A stretch of DNA of 45,456 nucleotides from Treponema sp. (lineage in GTDB: Bacteria > Spirochaetota > Spirochaetia > Treponematales > Breznakiellaceae): the NCBI GenBank assembly GCA_031254315.1, contig JAIRUQ010000126.1, positions 1 through 45,456 of the forward strand, written 5' to 3'. Below the pieces are notes generated by a model. That model was given only the letters and a program-made list of their open reading frames with translations, searched no databases and had not been told where the DNA came from. This document shows positions 25,196 to 31,807 of this stretch, piece by piece (position 1 is the stretch's first letter; each line of letters starts with the position of its first letter). A program made the position numbers and the translations under genes.

Positions 25196-26095
25196 ATGAA
25201 AATCGGCAAGACAGGAAAAACAACAATAAAAATAATAGCATCGGTTTTGTTGATCGTAATATCTTTGTTGGTTTCATTAAGCGCCTCATCATTGCGGTAT
25301 GACGGCAGGGATAACAGCAGGCTTCAAAAGCAATTAACCGAGAAATTGACGAAAGTCGCGGTTGTCTGGGCAACGGTAAAAGTTGTAAGCGGCGTCATTT
25401 CTGTTGTTAAAACTATTCAGGTGGAAGGCTCTATTCCTGTTGTCGGCGGTTTGGCAGTATCCGCTCAGCCTTTAGGATGGGCTGATGTTATAGATAATAT
25501 TTTAGATAAAATCTCTACCCTTTTGCTTTGGGCAATGGGGGCAATTACCATAGAAAAATTATTATTAGCTGTATCAGTGTGGGTCTCGCTCAAAATAGTT
25601 ATTCCGCTCTGCGCTGTATTTGTTGTCATAACGATATGGTATAAAAAATATCAGGAACAGTTAAAAAGAATTATAGCGGGTATTATAATAATTGGGCTTA
25701 GTATTAGCTTAGCGATTCCATTGTCTCTGGGATTGTCTAACGTAATAGAAACCTCTATCCTTTCGAGTCAGATAAACAAAACAATGAATGAATTGGAGGG
25801 ACAATCGCGGGAAATTGAAAAAGAAGGGGATGTCGATACTTCTTTATTGAGGCAGATAGGCGCGAGTATAGCGAATTTTTTTAGCGGTTTGAAACAAAAA
25901 TTTGATTCATTTATTGAGAACACAATAAATTATATTATGTGCTTTATTGTAACAAGTTTATTAATTCCTGTTATAACGCTTTTTGGCTTAAAATACCTTG
26001 TTGGCGTAACGCTGAGGTTTATAGGTTTTCCGGCAAAAGGGGACGCTGTCATACGCTTTCTGCCGGGAAAAAAGGAAAAACTTGAAATTACTTGA
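25196..26095 (+). CDS. Membrane protein of unknown function
   Basis: About 299 residues from ATG 25196, which has AAGAGGAAA upstream (an ATG at 25175 lacks a site). An N-terminal hydrophobic segment (KIIASVLLIVISLLVSLSAS) looks like a signal or first helix; further membrane helices lie near residues 115-155, 160-185 and 250-280. A polar stretch with a coiled-coil look (LEGQSREIEKEGD) lies between helices. I do not recognise the family. It is 65 bases after tRNA-Thr and 19 before the metallophosphoesterase gene, so the two proteins may be co-expressed. Confidence 0.65.
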   Translation: MKIGKTGKTTIKIIASVLLIVISLLVSLSASSLRYDGRDNSRLQKQLTEKLTKVAVVWATVKVVSGVISVVKTIQVEGSIPVVGGLAVSAQPLGWADVIDNILDKISTLLLWAMGAITIEKLLLAVSVWVSLKIVIPLCAVFVVITIWYKKYQEQLKRIIAGIIIIGLSISLAIPLSLGLSNVIETSILSSQINKTMNELEGQSREIEKEGDVDTSLLRQIGASIANFFSGLKQKFDSFIENTINYIMCFIVTSLLIPVITLFGLKYLVGVTLRFIGFPAKGDAVIRFLPGKKEKLEIT

Positions 26096-26114
26096 CAAAG
26101 GGTTGTAATACAAA

Positions 26115-26918
26115 ATGTCAATTCTGTTTTCAGGTGATTTTCACGCTAACGCAAGAGGCGAGCTTGACTTAATTACCAAAGATTCTCTCATAGATAAATA
26201 CGGTCAGAAAATATACGACAGCATTAACTACCACATAATTCTGGGAGACGGAGGTTTTATGTGGCAGAATAATGAAGAAAAAGACAAACACAATTACAAA
26301 ATACTTGGAAAGAGATCATTCCCTGTCCTGTGTGTATTGGGCAACCATGAACCAATCTACGGTATGAAAAACGTACCTGAAGAAGACATCGGTCTTGGAG
26401 AGACAGTCTATAAGATAAAAGCCAAACCTTTTGTCGCCTATCTTAAGCGGGGGAAGGTTTATGTTATTGACGGTATCAAATTTTTGGTTTTAGGCGGGGC
26501 GTTATCTATAGATAAAAACAGGCGAATTCCAAATAAATCATGGTGGGAGAATGAATATTGGGATGAGCGGGAAAAGGAATATCTATATAAATTACTTGAA
26601 ACTGAAAACTCCTTTGATTGCGTCATCTCCCATATCGGTCCTCACCATATCAACCAAAAGTTGTTTCTCTTGGGCGGCGCGAGCATGGCTTTCCTATCTC
26701 ATCCAAAATTTAAAGACGAAGTCGCGTTTTTAAATGATGAGATACATAAAAGCATAAAATTTAAGGAATGGTGGAGCGGTCACTGGCATGAGGACAAATA
26801 CCATTACAATAAAAGCACAAAACGCAAATATCAGTATCTGTATAGAACCACCAAAATACTTAATAAAACGGATGGCAAGCTGGCGGTATACAACGAATAC
26901 GGTAAGGCAAAGCGGTAG
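26115..26918 (+). CDS. Calcineurin-like metallophosphoesterase
   Basis: 267 residues with all metal-binding motifs of the family: GDFH (D8, H10), GDGG (D45), GNHE (N77-H78-E79), an SHIGPHH block near 173, and GHWHED near 225. A two-metal phosphoesterase, probably cytoplasmic as no signal peptide is seen. The substrate (protein, nucleotide or nucleic acid) cannot be told. It follows the membrane protein gene closely; a TTGACA lies at the end of that gene but no matching -10 box does. Confidence 0.88.
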   Translation: MSILFSGDFHANARGELDLITKDSLIDKYGQKIYDSINYHIILGDGGFMWQNNEEKDKHNYKILGKRSFPVLCVLGNHEPIYGMKNVPEEDIGLGETVYKIKAKPFVAYLKRGKVYVIDGIKFLVLGGALSIDKNRRIPNKSWWENEYWDEREKEYLYKLLETENSFDCVISHIGPHHINQKLFLLGGASMAFLSHPKFKDEVAFLNDEIHKSIKFKEWWSGHWHEDKYHYNKSTKRKYQYLYRTTKILNKTDGKLAVYNEYGKAKR

Positions 26919-26936
26919 ATTTTTTCTTGGGGCGTT

Positions 26937-27060
26937 GCGGGGTTTCCCCGCTGAGGGGGGAAGCGGAATACGACCTCTAAAACTCTACGGAAGAAAGGCT
27001 TTACTGTTATAATTGTGTTTTAGTGGTCGTATGAAGCGTGGGGGGAGACTTCCCCCCTCA
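26937..27060. repeat. Nested palindromic element
   Basis: Three nested inverted repeats: GCGGGG-TTT-CCCCGC (26937-26951); TGAGGGGGGAAG (26952-26963) with CTTCCCCCCTCA (27049-27060); and ATACGACCTCTAAAAC (26968-26983) with GTTTTAGTGGTCGTAT (27017-27032), one mismatch. The loop (26984-27016) contains TTATAAT. No protein is encoded. It occupies the first part of the 355-base gap after the metallophosphoesterase gene and looks like a small mobile or structured-RNA element. Confidence 0.75.
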
Positions 27061-27102
27061 ATAAGAATTACAGTCTGCAGTCCATCTCTGACTAGCACCA
27101 AT

Positions 27103-27135
27103 CTTCATTCGCGTTCATTCGCGCAATTCGTTGAT
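27103..27135 (+). repeat. Solitary ATTCGT-type repeat arm
   Basis: CTTCATTCGCGTTCATTCGC then GCAATTCGTTGAT, closely similar to the right arm of the inverted repeat at 10473-10504. No pairing left arm is present here. Confidence 0.65.
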
Positions 27136-27181
27136 AAAAATTCCTTCTCTTTGCTCATTGACCTGCTTTCCAAAGCAAAAA

Positions 27182-27230
27182 TGTGAGAAAAATCACACTT
27201 TTCCCCGGTAAAAACGTGATTTTTCTCACA
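27182..27230. promoter_or_regulatory. Two CRP-consensus palindromes in tandem
   Basis: TGTGA-GAAAAA-TCACA (27182-27197) and CGTGA-TTTTTC-TCACA (27215-27230) each match the CRP/FNR-family consensus TGTGA-N6-TCACA, the second with one base off. Their centres are 33 bases apart, about three helical turns, and the second ends eight bases before the -35 box of the ATPase gene. The two are also reverse complements of each other over 15 bases. Which regulator binds is unknown. Confidence 0.7.
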
Positions 27231-27238
27231 AAATACCC

Positions 27239-27267
27239 TTGAAATATTGTGATTTATAGCCTATAAT
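27239..27267 (+). promoter_or_regulatory. Leaderless promoter of the DUF4143 ATPase
   Basis: TTGAAA (27239-27244), 17 bases, TATAAT (27262-27267), then six bases to the ATG at 27274. No ribosome site lies between. Downstream of the two palindromes at 27182-27230. Confidence 0.8.
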
Positions 27268-27273
27268 TGGCTT

Positions 27274-28584
27274 ATGAGGCGGAATATAACAGAATCCCTT
27301 TTACAGTGGAAAGAGAGTTCAGAGCGGAAGCCCCTGATTATTCAGGGAGCGCGGCAGGTGGGGAAAACATGGCTTATGAAAGAATTTGGCAGGAATTTTT
27401 ACGCCTCTACGGTATATATAAATTTTGATGATATGCGGATATTTCATGATCTTTTTATTCCTGATTTGAACATAAAACGAATCATAGCAAGTCTGGAACA
27501 AATTATGCGCGTTAAAATCAATGCTGATAACACGCTGATTATTTTTGACGAGATTCAGGAGTGTAACCGCGCTTTGGTTTCACTAAAATATTTTTGTGAA
27601 AATGCCCCTGAGTATCATATCATTGCGGCAGGCAGTTTTCTTGGGGTTGCCATACACGAAGATAATTCTTTTCCGGTGGGCAAAGTGGAAATAAAGACCT
27701 TGTACCCATTGAACTTTTTTGAATTTCTGACTGCTATCGGTGAAGAGGGTCTTGTGGAAGCGGCGGTAACACAGGACTATGCATATATACAGGGCTTAAA
27801 AAACCGGTACATCGAACTGCTAAAGCATTATTATTATACCGGCGGTATGCCCGAAGCGGTACTTACTTTTGCTCAGGAAAGAAACCTTGAGCGGGTAAGG
27901 GAAGTACAGCATGCCATAATTGCGGGCTATTCGGCGGATTTTTCCAAACATATTTCCGCCGCAGATATTCCAAAAGTTCATCTGCTGTGGAATTCTATTC
28001 CAGCCCAGCTTGCCAAGGAAAAGAAAAAATTTGTGTACAGCGACATAAAGCAGGGCGCAAGGGCAAGGGAATATGAAAATGCCCTTGGGTGGCTGGTTAA
28101 GAGCGGGCTTGTGTATAAGATAAACCGGGTAAGCCTGCCGGGACTGCCGTTAATCAGCTACGAGGAGCGTGAACATTTTAAGCTGTATATGCTGGATATT
28201 GGATTGTTATCTGCAAAAACGAATCTGGACATTTCAACTTTGCTTGCGCCGGACACCTCCCTATTCCGGCATTTCAAGGGCGCATTATCCGAACAATATG
28301 TTTTGCAGGAGTTAAAGTCCTTGGACAGCGAACTCCCTGTCTTTTACTGGACAAACGCAAAAAACACTTCAGAAATTGATTTTATAATTCAGAAATGGGA
28401 TACGGTAATTCCCCTCGAAGTAAAAGCGGAAACCAACCTAAAAGCAAAAAGCCTTACGTCATTTATGGAGAAACACAAGCCGCAAAAGGCTGTCCGTGCA
28501 TCCCTATCGGATTATAAACAGCACAGCAATATTTACGAAATACCCTTGTATTTGTTGGAGCGTTTGTTTCAATATATTGGATGA
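27274..28584 (+). CDS. AAA ATPase with C-terminal DUF4143
   Basis: 436 residues. N-terminal AAA_14 domain: Walker A GARQVGKT (25-32), Walker B LIIFDE (D92, E93), and the sensor-like AAGSFLGVA. The C-terminal half is the DUF4143 type, ending in EIDFIIQKWDTVIPLEVKAE (about 373-392), a PD-(D/E)xK-like pattern that hints at a nuclease fold. These proteins are widespread, often in many copies per genome, and their role is not settled. It is a single-gene unit with a leaderless promoter and two CRP-like sites. Confidence 0.9.
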   Translation: MRRNITESLLQWKESSERKPLIIQGARQVGKTWLMKEFGRNFYASTVYINFDDMRIFHDLFIPDLNIKRIIASLEQIMRVKINADNTLIIFDEIQECNRALVSLKYFCENAPEYHIIAAGSFLGVAIHEDNSFPVGKVEIKTLYPLNFFEFLTAIGEEGLVEAAVTQDYAYIQGLKNRYIELLKHYYYTGGMPEAVLTFAQERNLERVREVQHAIIAGYSADFSKHISAADIPKVHLLWNSIPAQLAKEKKKFVYSDIKQGARAREYENALGWLVKSGLVYKINRVSLPGLPLISYEEREHFKLYMLDIGLLSAKTNLDISTLLAPDTSLFRHFKGALSEQYVLQELKSLDSELPVFYWTNAKNTSEIDFIIQKWDTVIPLEVKAETNLKAKSLTSFMEKHKPQKAVRASLSDYKQHSNIYEIPLYLLERLFQYIG

Positions 28585-28692
28585 GAAGGGAGTATTTTCA
28601 CTAAACAATGCTATAATTGGGGGTAATGGAAGACAAAGAGCAAATGAAGAAGGGTACTCGTGCTTAGCTCTCTAATCACGCCACTCCCTATT

Positions 28693-28773
28693 TGCGAGAG
28701 AAGGGACTTGAACCCTTATGCCTGCGGCACCAGATCCTAAGTCTGGCGTGTCTGCCAATTCCACCACTCTCGC
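28693..28773 (-). tRNA. tRNA-Leu (anticodon TAG)
   Basis: On the minus strand, acceptor GCGAGAG pairs with CTCTCGC, with discriminator A. The anticodon stem CCAGA/TCTGG carries loop CTTAGGA with anticodon TAG. The long variable arm TGCC-GCA-GGCA is typical of class II tRNAs (Leu), and the T-loop is TTCAAGT. CCA is not encoded. Confidence 0.93.
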
Positions 28774-28852
28774 TCAACAAAAAAATCGTATCAATATTTT
28801 GCCTTGCCTGTCAATTGACCTAAATGCCGCTTTTTGATAGGATTTTCATAAT

Positions 28853-28925
28853 GGACCGCTAGCTCAGCTGGTAGAGCAGCAGACTCTTAATCTGCGGGTC
28901 GCAAGTTCGATCCTTGCGCGGTTCA
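28853..28925 (+). tRNA. tRNA-Lys (anticodon CTT)
   Basis: 73 bases. Acceptor GGACCGC pairs with GCGGTTC (one G-T pair), discriminator A, D-arm GCTC...GAGC, anticodon stem GCAGA/TCTGC with loop CTCTTAA (anticodon CTT), T-arm GCAAG-TTCGATC-CTTGC. CCA is not encoded. It is divergent from tRNA-Leu at 28693. Confidence 0.93.
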
Positions 28926-29048
28926 AAGTGCTAATTTTTCGCGTTTCTCAATGTCCCTCATTCCCGTAAAAGCCTTTGTTGCTTCGCTAAAAATAGCCGC
29001 TTCCGTTTCATAGCCGCATCTCGTCATCACTTTATCATCCCTATTCAC
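28923..29048 (-). CDS. Possible small gene ending inside tRNA-Lys
   Basis: A GTG at 29048 overlaps the end of the 29041 gene and opens a 41-residue frame (after the start: NRDDKVMTRCGYETEAAIFS and on to EKREKLAL). Its TGA stop lies in the last three bases of tRNA-Lys on the opposite strand. The composition is protein-like, with alternating charged and hydrophobic residues, and the GTG-at-stop overlap resembles 17862. It could be a real coupled small gene or the tail of a decayed gene; I recognise no family. Confidence 0.3.
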   Translation of the reverse strand: MNRDDKVMTRCGYETEAAIFSEATKAFTGMRDIEKREKLAL

Positions 29049-29898
29049 GCTTAGTGGGAATACGGAAATGGGTTGGGTAATCTTCAATGTTATCACTGTA
29101 TAATACTTCTATTTTGTCATTTTCAAAGAAAATATCAATTAAAGAAAAATAATCGGTTGTTTTGCCCAGCACAGGATGATAATTAAGGTTATAGCCCATT
29201 CCTCCACCAAAAAGATAAAGAGTATTCTCTAATACAGGAGCGGAATCAGGCGTTTCTTTGTACTGAAGAATAAAAGTGGGGCGTTTACCGTCCTTGTATA
29301 TACTAAATTCTTTCTCAGACATATTTTTATGTATAGAAACATGAGACATTTTTTCTATTATCCTGTTCTCTGCTATTGTTTTGTCATTAACAATAATTGT
29401 TAAGTAATAATCTGTATCCGCGTGATTTGTTATTGAAAACCAAAGGGGTTCATGCTGAGCATACCACCATGCAAATGAAATAAATAATAAAATAAAAATT
29501 GATAGAATTAGCAATAAAATTAAAACAATTAAAAATATTATTTTAACAGGAGCTTTTTTTAATGGAGTTAAACCCCTAATTATTATAATTAATAATGAAG
29601 GGAATAATACTAGGAAAATAAGTAATAAAACGGGGCTAACTTTCTCCAGCTCAGGAAACACACCGCTTAATATAACTAATGATAAAAAAATTGATATTAT
29701 TAATATTATCACTATCGTGCGTATCTTTAATGGAATTAAATTCTTAATTAATACAATCAATAATGAAGGTAATAATATAAATATTATAATAATTAAAAGC
29801 GGTTCAACATCACGTAACACATCACTAAATAACAGAATTAATGATAACGATACTAATATTATTGATATTATTAATATAATCTTTTTTGGTATCTTAAT
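29041..29898 (-). CDS. Repeat-built membrane protein with likely ATT start
   Basis: About 285 residues if read from ATT 29898. Two tandem units of about 56 residues, each starting KIPKK or KIRTI and ending PSLL...LIPL or PSLL...LTPL, form four membrane helices. A fifth helix and a polar C-terminal domain follow. The first unit is complete only if reading starts at ATT 29898, which has GGAG seven bases upstream; no ATG, GTG or TTG lies in frame there. A GTG at 29820 would cut the first repeat in half. Either a rare ATT start or a mutated ATG is used. AT-rich; function unknown. Follows the secreted-protein gene at 29943. Confidence 0.6.
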   Translation of the reverse strand: MKIPKKIILIISIILVSLSLILLFSDVLRDVEPLLIIIIFILLPSLLIVLIKNLIPLKIRTIVIILIISIFLSLVILSGVFPELEKVSPVLLLIFLVLFPSLLIIIIRGLTPLKKAPVKIIFLIVLILLLILSIFILLFISFAWWYAQHEPLWFSITNHADTDYYLTIIVNDKTIAENRIIEKMSHVSIHKNMSEKEFSIYKDGKRPTFILQYKETPDSAPVLENTLYLFGGGMGYNLNYHPVLGKTTDYFSLIDIFFENDKIEVLYSDNIEDYPTHFRIPTKRE

Positions 29899-29942
29899 GT
29901 GTATACTCCATGCTCCCGATTTTCCGCTTACCGCTTTTTCCT

Positions 29943-30767
29943 CTATCCTCCGTCTCTTGCCGGAGGCTGGTAGGGAACTATCCTGTACCTGCCTTCATCT
30001 AAATTCAGTCTTATGTTGGGGTCACTGTTTTGGTAAAAAATATCATCCCTATATTCTGCCTCTGTCGGCAATTCGCTTGGATAGATATAATATTCATTTG
30101 TCCTATCCCAGAGTACATGCAGAACACGATTCCCAGGATCAAATGCCGCAACAGCCCCGATCCTCCCATATTCCGCATCATTGTAAATGGTAAATTTATC
30201 TGTTCCGTTGCGTAAGAATAAAAAATCACCATTACCTGATTTTTCTACCTCCCAAGTAATATCCATTATTTTCCTTTGGACATTAAGATCGATAAGTACA
30301 CCAGTCAATATTTTACCATAAGAAAAATTTCTTGTTGTAAATACCATGTACCTGCCATTTTCTGTGGTTGTAAATCTATAATAGGTATCAATAATATACC
30401 TTATCTGTCCTATTCTTCCATCAATGTAGTATACAGGATATTCCCAGTTGCCGTTATGCGTGTTGATCTGAAAAAAACAATTCGTCCTGTTGTTTGCAAA
30501 TTGTATTTCTCTCCTTTGAAAAACATCATCAAATCGTTTAATTTCTCTCCGCGTCCATGTTTTATCATTTACAGCATAGAATGTTACTGTCCCTACATTA
30601 TAAGCGAAATATGCAAGTTTTTCATCATTACTTAGTGGCGGAAATTCCGCAACCAGTTCGTTATGAAACGAGACTTGGTATTCATCGGCAAAAAGATTGT
30701 AAGAAAAACTGATTGTACAAAGCAGAAAAAAAAGCGTTAATACGCCGCTTGCCCTCTGTGTTTTCAT
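29943..30767 (-). CDS. Secreted protein of unknown function
   Basis: 274 residues with a signal peptide (VLTLFFLLCTISFSYNLFADE, cut about residue 28) and no lipobox. The mature part has repeated short strands with aromatic residues (YRFTTTENGRYMVFTT, GKILTGVLIDLNVQRKI), giving a beta-propeller feel. The ribosome site GGAGGG precedes the ATG. The stop lies about 45 bases before the ATT start of the membrane protein gene, probably one unit. Periplasmic or surface location is inferred; no family recognised. Confidence 0.65.
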   Translation of the reverse strand: MKTQRASGVLTLFFLLCTISFSYNLFADEYQVSFHNELVAEFPPLSNDEKLAYFAYNVGTVTFYAVNDKTWTRREIKRFDDVFQRREIQFANNRTNCFFQINTHNGNWEYPVYYIDGRIGQIRYIIDTYYRFTTTENGRYMVFTTRNFSYGKILTGVLIDLNVQRKIMDITWEVEKSGNGDFLFLRNGTDKFTIYNDAEYGRIGAVAAFDPGNRVLHVLWDRTNEYYIYPSELPTEAEYRDDIFYQNSDPNIRLNLDEGRYRIVPYQPPARDGG

Positions 30768-30842
30768 ATTCTACCCTCCGTATTCATATTTCCGATAAAA
30801 TTAGAAAAAATATATCACATAGTAGCATATTTCTCTAAAAAA

Positions 30843-30879
30843 GGCAAGGCGTTCGCGAAACCGCCCTTGAGTTCTTGCC
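30843..30879. other. Hairpin in a divergent promoter region
   Basis: GGCAAG (30843-30848) pairs with CTTGCC (30874-30879), with an inner 8-bp palindrome TTCGCGAA (30852-30859). It lies between the divergent genes at 30767 and 30931, where it could be an operator or an RNA stem. Confidence 0.4.
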
Positions 30880-30930
30880 CGTAATGAAGGATAATATAGA
30901 GTAGCAGGCAGGAAATTAAGAAGGGGCTTT

Positions 30931-31656
30931 ATGGATTCTATATATTTTATACTTTTTTTTATCATGCTTTTTGTCTTGATAATTACTATTATACTCTCAA
31001 TTCGCAAGTGTCATATTGTCTATTTCCTGCCGGATATTGTGATAACAGGAGCCTTTTTTGTTGCCGGAATTATAAATTCAGGGAACATAAGCTCATATTT
31101 TTCTATTGGTTTTTTTTACTTTATATATATTTCTTTAAGATTCCTGTTAGTTGTAATAATTTATATTATTATGAGAGTTAAGAAAAGAGAAATTGCGTCT
31201 CGCCGAATAATTGAAAAAATAATAATAATTATAAATGTTGTTATTAACATTATTGCTTTTTGTGTTGCTGTTTTTGGAGGATTTAATGGTTTTGTCATAT
31301 TTTTCTTACTACTTATAGGGATGATAATATTAACTATTATTTCTTCAGGATATTCATGTAAGACGCTCTATTTTATACTGGATACCTTGGTTATTGTATT
31401 TTTTCTTATCGTAGGAACAATAGATTCATGGGGGTTAAATTCGTATTTTAAAATAACAGGGTGGGGTGGTTTATATATACTACCCAGATCTATAATTTTG
31501 CTGGTCATATTTATTTACAAGAAATTGTATTTTAAAACCATAGAGTTCAATACTCGCAAAACATTTCTAAAGTTATTGATTTGTTTTAATGCTGCATTGA
31601 ATATCATTTTTATTTCTCTCTTTGTATGGCAGATAATCGGAGCATCCGGTGTATGA
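30931..31656 (+). CDS. Integral membrane protein with internal duplication
   Basis: 241 residues, almost all membrane helix (about seven or eight). Two halves of about 105 residues are alike: each has a YF-LD (or P-D) opening, an IV-G-I(N/D)S stretch, a -SYF-I- motif, an LR/PRS turn, and a basic loop before a final helix pair. The family is not recognised. AAGGGG precedes the ATG. AT-rich like the genes on the other side of the divergent region; like the 29041 protein it is built from repeats. Confidence 0.65.
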   Translation: MDSIYFILFFIMLFVLIITIILSIRKCHIVYFLPDIVITGAFFVAGIINSGNISSYFSIGFFYFIYISLRFLLVVIIYIIMRVKKREIASRRIIEKIIIIINVVINIIAFCVAVFGGFNGFVIFFLLLIGMIILTIISSGYSCKTLYFILDTLVIVFFLIVGTIDSWGLNSYFKITGWGGLYILPRSIILLVIFIYKKLYFKTIEFNTRKTFLKLLICFNAALNIIFISLFVWQIIGASGV

Positions 31657-31758
31657 AAAGCGTCTATGCTATCAACAACCTCGCCCTAAAGAGCGGGGTA
31701 TATTGTTCTTATACCGTAGGTCTCTCAATTATCAGCTGTTTTGGGGCAGTTTCCTTCA

Positions 31759-31787
31759 TTGACAAAGATTTCCTTTCTTATTATACT
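31759..31787 (+). promoter_or_regulatory. Promoter of tig
   Basis: TTGACA (31759-31764), 17 bases, TATACT (31782-31787). The start would be near 31794, giving a leader of about 14 bases that still holds AAGAGG before the GTG at 31808. This contrasts with the leaderless promoters elsewhere in the window. Confidence 0.85.
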
Positions 31788-31807
31788 ATCCAAATAAGAG
31801 GAAAAAT

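Noticed and set aside
27017-27032. GTTTTAG-beginning sequence resembling a type II CRISPR repeat
   Set aside because: It occurs once, is paired with an inverted copy at 26968-26983, and there is no array of spacers or cas gene in the window.
28609-28668. Extended -10 box TGCTATAAT followed by a 13-codon frame
   Set aside because: No -35 box, the frame is too short and the GGGGG before its ATG is too near; more likely a relic or chance.
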